A DNA stretch of 64,000 nt from TMED14 sp003507115 (GTDB lineage Bacteria > Bacteroidota > Bacteroidia > Flavobacteriales > Schleiferiaceae), in NCBI GenBank assembly GCA_943787925.1, contig CALSOH010000001.1, forward strand, positions 124,001 to 188,000, given 5' to 3'. The stretch's first letter is position 1; each line of letters begins with the position of its first letter. Shown in pieces: positions 17,967 through 28,433 of the stretch. The position numbers and the translations under genes were made by a program. The notes under the pieces were generated by a model. That model was given only the letters and a program-made list of their open reading frames with translations, was not told the origin of the DNA and did not search any database.

Positions 17967-17985
17967 CGAATTTAGCGTATTTTCG
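17967..17985. promoter_or_regulatory. back-to-back -7 boxes between the small lipoprotein and mlaE
   Basis: The sequence CGAATTTAgcgTATTTTCG holds TAAATTCG on the minus strand (for the lipoprotein-sprT-purKE operon, 7 nt from its ATG) and TATTTTCG on the plus strand (for mlaE, 4 nt from its ATG), separated by 3 bp. A second perfect TATTTTTG at 17945-17952 on the plus strand could also serve mlaE with a leader of about 38 nt. Confidence 0.5.
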
Positions 17986-17989
17986 GGGC

Positions 17990-18736
17990 ATGATTTACCG
18001 CTTCTTGGATGGCTTGGGCCACTACTTCCGCTTTTTAGGCGAAGTGTTCCATAAACCGGAGCATGGGCGGGAGTACCTCAAATCGTTTTTTCGGGAAATT
18101 GAACTCTTGGGCTTTTCTTCAATCGCCTTAGTTGCTTTTATTTCCGTCTTTATGGGGGCCGTCTTGACCATTCAGACGGCCATCAACCTGGATGATCCCT
18201 TCGTACCGGATAGCTACATCGCCATCGCCGTGCGGGAGGGCATTGTCTTGGAATTTGCTCCGACGATTGTCAGCTTGATTTTGGCGGGCAAAGTAGGCTC
18301 CAACATTGCGTCGACCTTGGGGACGATGCGGGTGACGGAGCAAATGGATGCCCTGCGCGTCATGGGCATCAACCCCGCTTCGTATTTGGTCTTGCCCAAA
18401 CTCTTCGCCTGCCTGCTTTTCAACCCAATTCTCATTGTATTCTCCATGGCTTTGGGCCTTGTTGGGGGCTACTATGCGGGAGACTTACTCAACTTGGTCA
18501 ATACGGAAGTATTCTTATCGGGGTACTTTATCGAGTTCAACCCCTTCTACATCGTCTACAGTTTGACCAAAGCCACCGTCTTCGCCTTCATCATTGCGAC
18601 CGTGTCGGCCTACTTTGGCTACAATGTGGAGGGCGGGGCGGTCGAAGTGGGCAAGGCCTCCACCAAATCCGTGGTGGCCATGTCCTTCACCATCATTTTG
18701 TTCAACTACATCCTGACTGATCTCCTGTTGCAATGA
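17990..18736 (+). CDS. mlaE: MlaE-family ABC transporter permease
   Basis: This is the permease of an Mla-type lipid transporter that moves phospholipids between the outer and inner membranes. The 248-residue protein has a long N-terminal amphipathic region and about five membrane segments. It carries the family residues around FAPTIVSLILAGKVGSNIASTLGTMRVTEQMDALRVMGINP. I start at MIYRFLDGLGHYF (17990), 4 nt after a -7 box. Upstream in-frame codons run through the promoter region. Its stop overlaps the mlaF start (ATGA). No MlaD substrate-binding gene follows here, so it must be elsewhere. Confidence 0.93.
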   Translation: MIYRFLDGLGHYFRFLGEVFHKPEHGREYLKSFFREIELLGFSSIALVAFISVFMGAVLTIQTAINLDDPFVPDSYIAIAVREGIVLEFAPTIVSLILAGKVGSNIASTLGTMRVTEQMDALRVMGINPASYLVLPKLFACLLFNPILIVFSMALGLVGGYYAGDLLNLVNTEVFLSGYFIEFNPFYIVYSLTKATVFAFIIATVSAYFGYNVEGGAVEVGKASTKSVVAMSFTIILFNYILTDLLLQ

Positions 18737-19497
18737 TCCAAGTTCGAGGCATCCATAAATCTTTTGGCGAGCAGCATGTCCTGCGCGGCATCGATGTGGA
18801 TTTCCACGAGGGCCAATGCAATCTGATTATTGGTCTGAGTGGATCGGGAAAAACGGTTTTTTTGAAGTCCGTCCTGGGCTTGCATGCCTTGGATCAAGGC
18901 ACGATTTCCTTTGACGGCCGAGTGCTCGGCGAAATGGGCAAAAAAGAAGTCAAGGCCCTACGGCAGGAAATGGGCATGGTTTTTCAGGGCTCGGCCTTGT
19001 TTAACTCGCTCACCATTGCCGAAAACGTTCGCTTGCCCCTGGACTTTTTTGCCTCCATGACGGAAGCAGAAAAAGACGAGCGTGTGCGTTTTTGCCTGGA
19101 GCGGGTTCGCATCGAACCCGATTCCTTCTCCAAAACGCCCGCAGAACTCTCCGGGGGAATGCAAAAGCGGGTGGCCATTGCTCGGGCGATTGTGCTAAAT
19201 CCGAAGTACCTGTTTTGCGATGAGCCCAACTCGGGCTTGGATCCCGAGACAGCCATTGTCATTGATCAGCTGATTCATGAGATTACCCATGAATTTGGCA
19301 TGACCACGGTCATCAACACCCACGACATGAATTCGGTCTTAGAAATCGGAGACCACGTGATATTGATGGAAAACGGGATAAAGGCCTGGGAAGGGACCAT
19401 GGAAGAGGTTCTCGATTCCGATGACTCGGCCGTCGTGGATTATGTCTTCCGAAGCAACCTCTTTAAGAAGTTGCGCGCTGCCTTAAAAAAGGCTTAG
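18733..19497 (+). CDS. mlaF: MlaF-family ABC transporter ATP-binding protein
   Basis: This is the ATPase of the same Mla-type lipid transporter as the preceding permease. The 254 residues include Walker A GLSGSGKT near residue 38, the Q-loop VFQGSALF, the signature LSGGMQKR, Walker B YLFCDEPNSGLDPE and the switch His in INTHDM. It overlaps mlaE by 4 nt. Its stop codon shares TTAG with the stop of kmo on the opposite strand, so the two convergent genes abut with no spacer. Confidence 0.94.
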   Translation: MIQVRGIHKSFGEQHVLRGIDVDFHEGQCNLIIGLSGSGKTVFLKSVLGLHALDQGTISFDGRVLGEMGKKEVKALRQEMGMVFQGSALFNSLTIAENVRLPLDFFASMTEAEKDERVRFCLERVRIEPDSFSKTPAELSGGMQKRVAIARAIVLNPKYLFCDEPNSGLDPETAIVIDQLIHEITHEFGMTTVINTHDMNSVLEIGDHVILMENGIKAWEGTMEEVLDSDDSAVVDYVFRSNLFKKLRAALKKA

Positions 19498-20837
19498 GCA
19501 CGCGTTGCCTCCAGAAGGCGCCGCATTTCAGCCATCACTTCTTCGCTTTCCCAGTTTTCGGCAATGTTTGGCCGGGCCAAAATCTGCGCCATCAGGGCGT
19601 CTTGCCGCTTTCCTGCGGCCAATGCTTGGGCATATGGTATGTGGGAGAAGGTGACTTGGGAATAGAGTGGCATCCACTGTCCGGGATGAAGAGCACTGAA
19701 GCGAGCCTCAATTTTTTTCTGGAGCAAAAATTCCGGCTGGGCGGTCAAATCGCGCATTTCGACAAAGTTGCGCATGGCCAACTCGGCGATCGCATCCGCA
19801 TCAGGTTTGCGCTTCCGGGCGAATTCGGCAAAGGCGCGGTCCAAATCATCTCCGCAGTCATCTAGCACGGCGTCAAAGACTCGGCAGTCTTCAAACCCTG
19901 AGTTCATGCCTTGGCCATAGAAGGGAACAATGGCATGGGAGGCGTCGCCAAAGAGGACGGTCTTTCCGCCCACATTCCAGGGGGAGCAGCGAATAATCAC
20001 CAAGCTCGCGACGGGGTTGGCGGCCCATTGGGCTTCAAAATCCGGCATGAGGTCCAAGGCATCGCGGAACTGGGCGGCAAAAAAAGCGCGGGCGGCCTCG
20101 ACCGTTTGCAAGGCCTCAAAGCTCTCCGCCCCCTCCATGGGAAAGAAGAGGGTGCAGGTAAAGCTGCCGTCCGGATTGGGCAGGGCGATGAGCATGTGCT
20201 GGCCCCGAGGCCAAATATGCAGGGCTTCCCGCTCGAGTTGGTGGCTTCCATCGGCAGCGGGAGGAATGTGCAATTCTTTGTAGCCGTGGTCGATGTACTC
20301 CTGCTCGTAGTTGAACCGATCGCGGCGTTGCATTTTGGCGCGGACCTGGGAGAAGGCCCCATCGGTAGCAAAAAGGGCTTCGCCGTTCGAGTCCCGGGTT
20401 CCGTCCGCGGATTCAAAGGTGGCCCGGCCCTGTTCGACGTCCGCGTCGACGCAGCGGTGGCCAAAATGCACCGTCACCTGGGGATGGGCTTCGGCCGCCT
20501 CCACAAGCAGACGGTTCAGTCCTCCCCGCGACACGGAGTAAATGGCTTGGTTTTCCTTTCCGTAGGGTTGGAAGCTGAGGGCACCGTCCACCGCGTGCAT
20601 GACCCGGCGGTACATGGGGATGGCACTTTGGCGCACCGCATCAGCCATGCCCACTTTTTCCAACGCGGCCCAACCGCGGTCGCTCAAGGCTAAGTTGATG
20701 GACCGGCCTTCGGCGATCCCGGTTTTTCTTGGGTCCGCACGCCGTTCAAAAACCTCTACATGGTAGCCGCGCTGGGCGAGATAGATGGACCAGAGAGAGC
20801 CGACGAGGCCCGCTCCAACGACGGTGACCTGTTTCAT
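19494..20837 (-). CDS. kmo: kynurenine 3-monooxygenase
   Basis: A flavoprotein hydroxylase converting kynurenine to 3-hydroxykynurenine. The 447 residues show the FAD dinucleotide motif VVGAGLVGSLWSIYLAQRGY at the N-terminus, GRSINLALSDRG near residue 45, SRGGLNRLL, FGDASHAIVPFYGQGMNSGFEDC near residue 310, and the KMO-typical C-terminus. Its start overlaps the kynU stop (ATGA), so the two are co-expressed. With kynureninase it would lead to 3-hydroxyanthranilate (tryptophan breakdown or NAD synthesis). The dioxygenase and aminocarboxymuconate steps are not in the window. Confidence 0.95.
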   Translation of the reverse strand: MKQVTVVGAGLVGSLWSIYLAQRGYHVEVFERRADPRKTGIAEGRSINLALSDRGWAALEKVGMADAVRQSAIPMYRRVMHAVDGALSFQPYGKENQAIYSVSRGGLNRLLVEAAEAHPQVTVHFGHRCVDADVEQGRATFESADGTRDSNGEALFATDGAFSQVRAKMQRRDRFNYEQEYIDHGYKELHIPPAADGSHQLEREALHIWPRGQHMLIALPNPDGSFTCTLFFPMEGAESFEALQTVEAARAFFAAQFRDALDLMPDFEAQWAANPVASLVIIRCSPWNVGGKTVLFGDASHAIVPFYGQGMNSGFEDCRVFDAVLDDCGDDLDRAFAEFARKRKPDADAIAELAMRNFVEMRDLTAQPEFLLQKKIEARFSALHPGQWMPLYSQVTFSHIPYAQALAAGKRQDALMAQILARPNIAENWESEEVMAEMRRLLEATRA

Positions 20838-22102
20838 GCGGATAAGGTTTGGCGAAGAACCTGCTCCAGGCGGGCCAGATCTTCGTAGCTAGAGTAGAAG
20901 GGAATGAAGGCCATGCGAATGGTGCCTGGCTCGCGCCAATCGGCGACCACCCCGCGTTCCACAAGCTGGTCAAAGAAACGGCGGTCGCGGGCGCTGAACT
21001 GCACGGACACTTGGCATCCCCGCGAAGCGTCTTCCCGGGGAGTGAGCAAGCGAATGGGTTCCTGTAGTTCTGAGGCCAGGGCTTCGAGCATATCCATACA
21101 CTGGCGGCTCAAGTCCAAGCCTTTGGCGCGATGTTGCGCCAAGTCCATGCGGTCAAACAGGTCCAGGGACGCACGCTGGGCCGCCATACTCAAGACGGGG
21201 GCATTGCTGACCTGCCATCCTTCCGCACTGGGAATGGGATCAAATCCGGGGCCCATGTGAAATCGGCTCTCCTTGTTGTGTCCCCACCAACCCGCGAGGC
21301 GAGGGAGGTCGGCATGGTGGTGGCGCTGGTGGACAAAGAGCCCGGCGGTTCCACCCGGGCCGGCATTGAGGTATTTGTATGAGCACCAGGCGGCAAAGTC
21401 GACATCCCAGTCGTGCAGCGACAGGGGGACATTGCCCATGGCGTGGGCCAGGTCCCAGCCTACCACGATGCCTTGGGCGCGGGCCGCGGCGGTGATGCGG
21501 GCCATGTCGTACACGCGGCCCGTAAAGTAATTGACGCCTCCGATGAGCATGGTGGCCACGCGGGATCCGTGGGTTTGGATGGCGGCGATCAGATCCTCGT
21601 CCGTGGGGACGCCATCGGCCCCAGAGCCAGGGACTTCGATGAGGTCTGATTCGGGGTATCCGTGAAAAGCGAGCTGAGAAACCAGGGCATAGCGGTCACT
21701 GGGAAAGGCTTTGGCCTCGCAAAGAATAGCCCGGCGCTCCGGAGTGGGGCGGTAGAAGGAGGCCATCGCAAAATGGAGGTTGGCGGTCAGGCTTCCCATG
21801 GCCACCACTTCGGTGCCGTTTGCGCCCGCGAGGCGGGCGAGCGAATCGGTCAAAAATTCATGGTAGGGCATCCAGGGCCGTTTGGCGTGAAAATGCCCTT
21901 CGACACCGAGGGTTTTCCAGTCGTGCAATTCCTGGGCAATGGCTTCCGAAACCCCGACAGGCTGAAGCCCTAACGAATTGCCTGTCAAATAGATAACCTC
22001 TTCCCCCTTCCATACAGGCACATGGAATTCACGGCGAAATGGTCCCAGGGGGTCGGCGGCATCCAGACGACGTGCCTGGTCAATATGGAAAAAGGCGTTC
22101 AT
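20834..22102 (-). CDS. kynU: kynureninase
   Basis: A PLP-dependent hydrolase that releases alanine from kynurenine or 3-hydroxykynurenine. The 422-residue protein carries YLTGNSLGLQP near residue 38, MGSLTANLHFAMASFY, VGWDLAHAMGNVPLSLHDWDVDFAAWCSYKYLNAGPGG (Asp and the PLP Lys in SYKYL) and RLAGWWGHN. It is the first gene of the kynU-kmo operon. A TACCTTGC box (22128-22121) lies 18 nt upstream, facing the gcvP promoter box 14 nt away. Length and motifs are normal for the family. Confidence 0.95.
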   Translation of the reverse strand: MNAFFHIDQARRLDAADPLGPFRREFHVPVWKGEEVIYLTGNSLGLQPVGVSEAIAQELHDWKTLGVEGHFHAKRPWMPYHEFLTDSLARLAGANGTEVVAMGSLTANLHFAMASFYRPTPERRAILCEAKAFPSDRYALVSQLAFHGYPESDLIEVPGSGADGVPTDEDLIAAIQTHGSRVATMLIGGVNYFTGRVYDMARITAAARAQGIVVGWDLAHAMGNVPLSLHDWDVDFAAWCSYKYLNAGPGGTAGLFVHQRHHHADLPRLAGWWGHNKESRFHMGPGFDPIPSAEGWQVSNAPVLSMAAQRASLDLFDRMDLAQHRAKGLDLSRQCMDMLEALASELQEPIRLLTPREDASRGCQVSVQFSARDRRFFDQLVERGVVADWREPGTIRMAFIPFYSSYEDLARLEQVLRQTLSA

Positions 22103-22120
22103 AAACCTGAAGAATAGTGT

Positions 22121-22150
22121 GCAAGGTAGGAACTATGGGGCCTAATTTTG
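22121..22150. promoter_or_regulatory. divergent promoter boxes for kynU and gcvP
   Basis: TAATTTTG (22143-22150, plus) precedes the gcvP ATG by 27 nt. TACCTTGC (22128-22121, minus) precedes the kynU ATG by 18 nt. The two boxes are 14 bp apart. Confidence 0.45.
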
Positions 22151-22177
22151 TCCCCTCAATCTAATCCACTTCGTGCT

Positions 22178-25034
22178 ATGATGGCAGAATTTGCCGGGCG
22201 TCATATCGGCCCACAATCCAAGGATTTAGCTCACATGTTGGCTGCCGTTGGGGTCGCTTCCGTCGATGAATTGGTCAATCAGACTGTTCCCGATGCGATC
22301 CGCAACGAAACGGCACTCGATGTGGCCCCTGCCATGAGTGAAAGTGACTACTTGCGCCATGTGTATGCCCTGAGCCAGAAAAACCAAGTGTTTGCCTCGT
22401 ACATCGGCCAAGGCTACCACCCTGCGGCCACCCCTGCCGTGATCCAGCGCAACATTCTGGAGAATCCGGGTTGGTATACTGCCTACACGCCCTATCAGGC
22501 TGAGATTGCCCAAGGCCGTCTTGAAGCCCTGTTGAATTTCCAAACCATGGTCATCGACCTCACTGGCATGGAGATCGCCAACGCCTCCTTATTGGACGAG
22601 GCGACCGCTGCCGCCGAAGCGATGAGCTTATTGATGGCCGCACGCAGCCGAGATCAGCAAAAGCGGGGCGCTAACAAATTTTTTGTCGACCGCCAAGTCT
22701 TTGCTCAGACTCGAGGGCTCCTCGAAACCCGCTCCACGCCGATGGACATCGAGCTCGTCGTGGGCGACATGGAATCATTTCAGCCGAGCCCCGAGTTTTT
22801 TGGCGCACTCTGTCAATACCCCAATGCGGTGGGCCAGATTGAGGACATCCGTGGATTCATCCAAACGTGCCAAAACGCCGAAATCCGCGTGGCGGTCGCA
22901 GCAGACCTGCTCTCCTTGACCCTATTGACGGCCCCCGGCGATATGGGTGCAGACGTCGTGCTTGGGCACCTCACAACGCTTTGGCATCCCCATGGGCTTT
23001 GGTGGGCCACACGCGGCGTTCTTTGCCTCCAAAGAAGACTACAAACGCTTCATGCCCGGCCGCATCATCGGCCGCACCATCGATACGGACGGCGGCCCCG
23101 CTTTGCGTATGGCCCTACAAACTCGTGAACAGCACATCAAGCGCGACCGAGCGACCTCCAACATCTGCACCTCCCAAGTGCTCTTGGCCGTCATGGCCGG
23201 CATGTACGGAGTCTACCACGGTCCGGAGGGCCTCCGACGCATCGCGACGGACGTGCACCGCAAGGCACAAGGTATGACGGCGGCGTTGAAGGCCTTGGGC
23301 TACACGACGCTGAACACGCATGTGTTTGACACGGTCCACGTCGAGGCCGACGCGGCCTTGCAAGCCGCGGTTCGCCAGGCTACCGAATCCGCCCAGATCA
23401 ACGTGGGCTATACGGAACAGGGCATTTTGATTTCTACCCACGAAGTCATGAACACGGCGGATGCCCAATCCCTCGTGGACGCGTTGGCGGCCGCCAAAGG
23501 CGCCGCCACGGTACCCTTTGCCCTGGGTGAAGTGGCCCTGCCCAGTGCTCTGGCGCGTCAAACAGCGTACATGACGCATCCCGTTTTCAGTTCCTACCGT
23601 TCTGAAACGGAAATGATGCGCTACATCAAGAAACTGGAACGCCGGGACATCGCCCTGAACCACTCGATGATTCCCCTGGGGTCGTGCACGATGAAGCTCA
23701 ATGCTGCCGCAGAAATGTTGCCGTTGAGCTGGCCTGCTTTTGGCCAAATTCACCCCTTCGCACCGCTTTCCCAAGCGGCTGGCTATATGGAGGTGATTCG
23801 GAGCTTGGAGCGCGATTTGGCCGTGGTCACGGGCTTTGATGCGACCACCCTGCAGCCAAACTCGGGTGCTCAAGGCGAGTACTCCGGCCTTTTGGTCATC
23901 CGCGCCTACCACCATAGCCGGGGCGATTACCACCGCAAAACGGCGTTGATTCCCTCTTCCGCCCACGGAACGAACCCCGCCTCGGCCGTCATGGCGGGCA
24001 TGGATGTCGTCGTCGTGGCCTGCGATGAGAAAGGAAACATCGATCTGGCTGACCTCCGCGCGAAGGCCGAACAGTATTCGGATACCCTCAGCTCATTGAT
24101 GATTACCTACCCGTCGACCCACGGTGTGTTTGAAGCGGGTGTCAAAGAAGCCACGGCCATCATCCATGCCCACGGCGGACAAGTATACATGGACGGGGCG
24201 AATATGAATGCCCAAGTAGGCCTCACCTCACCGGGAAACATCGGTGCAGACGTGTGCCACTTGAACTTGCATAAAACCTTTGCCATTCCCCATGGCGGTG
24301 GTGGCCCCGGAGTAGGTCCAATCTGTGTCAAGGCACATTTGGCCCCCTTCTTGCCGAGCCACCCCGTGCACGCCACGAGTGGCGAAAAAGGCATCGGTCC
24401 AGTCTCTGCCGCGCCCTACGGCTCTGCCCTGGTGCTGCTTATTAGCTATGGCTACATCAAAATGCTCGGAGCGAAAGGCCTCGTAGATAGCACGAAATAT
24501 GCCATCCTCAATGCGAATTACATCAAGAGCCGCCTGGAAAATGCCTACCCCGTCCTGTATTCGGGCGAGAACGGCCGCTGTGCACACGAGATGATTTTGG
24601 ATTGCCGCCCGTTCAAACGTGATGGCGGCATTGAGGTCACCGATATTGCCAAGCGCTTGATGGACTTTGGCTACCATGCCCCCACCGTATCCTTTCCCGT
24701 GGCTGGTACGGTGATGATTGAACCCACGGAGTCCGAATCTTTGGCCGAACTCGATCGCTTTTGCGACGCGATGTTAGCCATCAAGGCCGAAATTGACCAA
24801 GTGATTGATGGGACACTTCCCAAAGAGGACAACCCTCTTAAGAACGCCCCGCACACGCTCGCGATGGTGGCGAACGACGAGTGGACCATGCCGTACTCGC
24901 GGCAAATGGCCGCCTTCCCGCTGCCTGAGCTCATGGAGAATAAATTCTGGCCCATCGTCCGCCGCGTGGACGACGCTTACGGGGACCGAAACCTCGTTTG
25001 CACATGCGCACCCATCGAAGCCTATTCGGCGTGA
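22178..25034 (+). CDS. gcvP: glycine dehydrogenase (aminomethyl-transferring), P protein, frameshifted in the sequence
   Basis: GcvP is the PLP-containing glycine decarboxylase of the glycine cleavage system. The corrected length of about 951 residues is full size. Motifs include FAGRHIG at the start, SYIGQGYHPAATP, GSLTSC-type IPLGSCTMKLNAAAEM, and the PLP lysine region CHLNLHKTFAIPHGGGGPG. The frame breaks at the GGG of 22964-22966: ...GADVVLG continues as TSQRFGIPMGFGGPHAAFF in the +1 frame. Removing one G restores it, so this is probably a one-base insertion error. I use the ATG at 22178, which gives the family start MMAEFAGRHIG; the TTG 30 nt upstream lies in the promoter box. gcvT and gcvH are elsewhere. 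Confidence 0.92.
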
Positions 25035-25092
25035 TTATTTTCAGGTTTTATGCCGTAATATTGACTCTTCACAACAACAATTCTTCCTTAGT

Positions 25093-27086
25093 ATGAAAAA
25101 ACTTACGCTTTTTGCCGCTGCTGCTGCCCTTTCTGTGGCCGCTTTCGGTCAGAATGTGGAGCGTACAGCCCCCAACGTTCGCATGAACGAAGATGCGCCT
25201 GTGCGTCACCTCAATCCTGCTCAGTTGTCGGCTTTCTACGGCGCTGAAACGCCCGTTTGGTCGCAAGACTTCGCCAACGGCATCCCTACCACGTGGTTGA
25301 ACTACGGTACCGCAAACGGTACGTCGGATCCAGATGCCAAGTGGGAATACCGTGGCCCCAGCACGACCCCCAACAATACGGTGGGTTCACGCGGTGCCTA
25401 CCTGTCTGCACAAACCCCCATCGCTTCAGCGACGGCTTCGAATGGTTTTGTGGTATTTGACTCTGACTTCTTGGACAACGCAGGTATCGCCGGAAACTTC
25501 GGCAACGGTATCGCTGCGGCCCCCCACGTGGCAGAATTGATCACGGAAACGATCAACTTGACGGGCTACTCTGTAGTGGATTTGATCTTCACCCAATACT
25601 ACCGCCGCTTTGCCGGTCCAGGTGGTTCACAGGCCGTGCCTGCTACCTATGTAGATTTCTCTACAGATGGCGGAACGACTTGGGGCAACTCTGTGACCTT
25701 GAACAGCGGTGTGTCGGTCAACAGCTCCACGGCGACCAACGACGTGGTGGTTATCCAAGCGGGAAGCTACATCGGTGGCCAATCCAACGTGAAGGTCCGC
25801 TTCCGTTTTGACGGCGACTACTACTTCTGGAACATCGACGATATTTCTATCGTCAATACACCTCCTAACCGTTTGGCCTTCACCGATTGGCAAGGTGCTC
25901 CTGCTCAGGACATCATCTTTGGCCCAGGCGCTTCTGGTTCTTCCAAGATGGGTATCCAAACTTTGAAGCAGGCTCGTGGTGTAACCTTTGACTGCAACGC
26001 CATCAACTCGGGTACCAACGCTCAAACCAACGTGAAGCTTCAAATGAAGATTTACGACGGCACGAGCTTGGTTCAGACGATCAACTCTCGACCATCTCTA
26101 GCTTGCCTGCGGGTGACACGGCCAACTACAACTCTTTGAATACCTACGCAACGGCTTGGACGCCTTCAGCGAACGGTGCCTACAACGTGGTATACGGATT
26201 GATTTCGGACTCTGTCTCTGTGTATTCGGATACCACCACCATGTACGTGAACGACTCGTTGATGTCGATGGACTTCAACAGCTGGGATAACAGCATCGGT
26301 GCTTCGACCAACACTACGCAGTGGGGTGACGGTGCCCAGATGTGTAACCGCCACGACCTGGTTGACGACGAAATGTTGTTCGCGGCCAAAGTCTACTTGA
26401 GCTCATTGACCAGTTCTGGTGCAATCCTCGAATTGTCTGTGTACGACTCTTCTGCCTTCTTGGGCAACAACGGTGGTTGGGATGCCAACAAGTTGGTAGC
26501 CTATGGCCAAAAAGTCATTTCGACTTCGGATACGGCTCAAGGTTTTGTGCGCTTCGACTTCACCGACCCCAACACGGGCCGTGGCGTTGACTTGGAGCTC
26601 TCTAAGGGTGCCTACTTCTACAACTTGACGATGTACAACAACCAAGGTGCGAACTACCTCGCTATCCGCAACGACCAGACTTGGGCGAAGACAGCGGGTA
26701 CGGGCTACATGTACTTGGCCGCTTTGGGCAGCTGGTACTCTGGTTACTCCGGCTCTTTGAGCTTCAACAACTTGTGGGTACGCGGTATTCACTGCCCCGC
26801 ATCTTCTGCTGCCGCTTGTATGGGCATCGGCGTAGATGAGGAAGCAATGAACCAAATCGTTCTTTCTCCCAACCCTGCAAACGATTTTATTAACCTCGAC
26901 TTTGGAATGGCCGTAGGCGATTACAACGTATCCGTGGTAGACTTGACTGGCAAGGTCATGAAGTCTGAGATCGTTCGTGCAGATGCGAATGTATCGATGT
27001 TCATCGGTGACCTCAATGCTGGCATGTACATGGTACGTGTTCAGAAGGGTGACGATGTGAAGACCATGAAGTTGTCTGTCCTCTAA
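25093..27086 (+). CDS. secreted protein with T9SS C-terminal sorting domain, frameshifted in the sequence
   Basis: A secreted protein of about 660 residues. It has a signal peptide (MKKLTLFAAAAALSVAAFGQ), a large Ser/Thr/Asn-rich beta-sandwich-like region (TYVDFSTDGGTTWGN, YYFWNIDDISIVN, as in adhesin/peptidase-associated domains) and a type A T9SS sorting domain at the end (LSPNPANDFINLDF ... GDYNVSVVDLTGKV ... GMYMVRVQKGDDVKTMKL). One base appears to be missing near 26083-26090: QTIN is followed in another frame by LSTISSLPAGDTANY. No enzymatic motif is seen. It is followed by a strong terminator. Codon choice is more uniform than in neighbours, as in a highly expressed gene. Confidence 0.8.
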
Positions 27087-27111
27087 GGAGTTTAGACCTT
27101 CCTAAACGAGA

Positions 27112-27139
27112 AGCGGCCCGGAAACGGGCCGCTTTTTTT
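27112..27139 (+). terminator. intrinsic terminator after the T9SS protein
   Basis: A 9-bp GC-rich stem (AGCGGCCCG / CGGGCCGCT) with a GAAA loop is followed by seven T, 26 nt after the stop codon. It is a textbook rho-independent terminator. Confidence 0.9.
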
Positions 27140-27180
27140 ATGCACCCGCTTCATGGCGCGGGGGCATGCTTCAGGCGGAA

Positions 27181-27825
27181 TTAGCGTAGGGTTTTGAGGA
27201 GCGAGGCGCGCCCAATACGGGCGGAGATGAAGTCCTTATCCAAGGACCAGCCGCGGGCGGGGCTGTACTCCCGGCCGTAAAAAATGATTTGCAAGTGAAG
27301 TTTGTTCCAACTTTCGCGGGGGAAGAGCGCTTTGGCGTCTTTTTCGGTCTGCTCCACGCTTTTGCCATTGGTTAAGCCCCAGCGGTACATCAAACGGTGA
27401 ATGTGCGTATCCACCGGAAAGGCCGGGACCCCGAAGGCTTGGCTCATGACCACACTGGCTGTTTTGTGACCCACGGCGGGCATGGCCTCCAATGCGTCAA
27501 AACTCTGCGGGACTTCGCCACCGTGAAGCTCCATGATCATCTTCGAAAACTGATGAATGCCTTTGGATTTCATGGGAGTCAAGCCACAAGGTCGAATGAT
27601 CTCCGCAATCTCCTCGACGCTCAGGGCCGCCATGGCTTGAGGCGTTCGGGCCTTCGCAAAAAGGGCCGGGGTCACCGTATTTACTCGGGCATCCGTGCAC
27701 TGGGCCGAAAGCACCACCGCCACCAAAAGGGTAAATGGATCGGAATGGTCCAAGGGGATGGGCGTCTCGGGATAGAGGGCTTCCAGCTCCGCCATCACGT
27801 AGGCGGCTTTTTCTTTTTTCGTCAT
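27181..27825 (-). CDS. nth: endonuclease III-type DNA glycosylase lacking the Fe-S cysteines
   Basis: A base-excision repair glycosylase/AP lyase. The 214-residue protein has the helix-hairpin-helix AMPAVGHKTASVV with catalytic Lys121 and the catalytic Asp139 in FPVDTHIHR, matching Lys120 and Asp138 of the E. coli enzyme. The C-terminus, where Nth normally carries four cysteines binding a 4Fe-4S cluster, reads GREYSPARGWSLDKD and has none. I recall similar cluster-less forms in other Bacteroidota. The start is the ATG at 27825; a TTG three codons upstream is possible. A TTCCTTTG lies 6 nt before the ATG. It is divergent from bcp. Confidence 0.9.
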   Translation of the reverse strand: MTKKEKAAYVMAELEALYPETPIPLDHSDPFTLLVAVVLSAQCTDARVNTVTPALFAKARTPQAMAALSVEEIAEIIRPCGLTPMKSKGIHQFSKMIMELHGGEVPQSFDALEAMPAVGHKTASVVMSQAFGVPAFPVDTHIHRLMYRWGLTNGKSVEQTEKDAKALFPRESWNKLHLQIIFYGREYSPARGWSLDKDFISARIGRASLLKTLR

Positions 27826-27897
27826 AGGGAACAAAGGAAACGGCTATGTCGTTTAGATTGCAAGGAATTTGTACAACTTCATAGAAACTCTCTTCCC

Positions 27898-28352
27898 ATG
27901 ACACATCTACAGGTCGGCGACCTCGCCCCCGAATTTTCTGGACTCGATCAACACGGCATTGAAATCTCCATGGACGACTTCGTTGGAAAGCGCATCGTTT
28001 TGTATTTCTACCCCAAAGACGACACCCCCGGGTGTACCGCAGAGGCCTGTTCCTTCCGGGATGGCTACCAAGACCTGTTGGATGCGGGCTTTGCCGTAGT
28101 GGGTGTTTCCCCCGATCCGGTGAAGAAGCATGCCAAATTTGTCGAAAAATATGATTTGCCTTTCTCCTTGATTGCCGACGAGGACCGCAAGTCATTGATG
28201 CCTATGGTGTTTGGGGCCGCAAGAAATTCATGGGCCGCGAATACGATGGGGTCTACCGCGAAACCTTTGTCATCGGCACGGATGGCCGAATCGAGCGAAT
28301 CCTCGACAAGGTGGACACCAAGGACAGCGCCGGCCAAATTTTGAACGGATAA
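27898..28352 (+). CDS. bcp: thioredoxin-dependent peroxiredoxin (BCP/PrxQ), frameshifted in the sequence
   Basis: A BCP-type peroxiredoxin reducing peroxides. It has the family opening (QVGDLAPEFSGLDQHG) and YFYPKDDTPGCTAEACSFRD with the peroxidatic Cys (about residue 44) and resolving Cys five residues later. One G is missing at 28191 (CGCAAG then TCATT). Adding it restores DEDRKVIDAYGVWGRKKFMGREYDG and the usual ...TKDSAGQIL end, giving about 151 residues. Without it the frame runs on into nonsense. A sequencing error is the likely cause. It is monocistronic, with recA 144 nt downstream. Confidence 0.88.
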
Positions 28353-28433
28353 ACTTTTCAACAGGCACTCCGAAAGCAGGCATTTTTACCCGTTTCTAGT
28401 CGTTTAAGGTCGGGTAGGCTGCGGACTGTTCTG

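Noticed and set aside
19911..20693. 260-codon plus-strand frame opposite kmo
   Set aside because: Antisense shadow of the kynurenine monooxygenase gene; no motif.
22178..28352. gcvP and bcp as true pseudogenes
   Set aside because: One-base repair restores full family sequence with no other lesions; recent decay is unlikely compared with sequence error.
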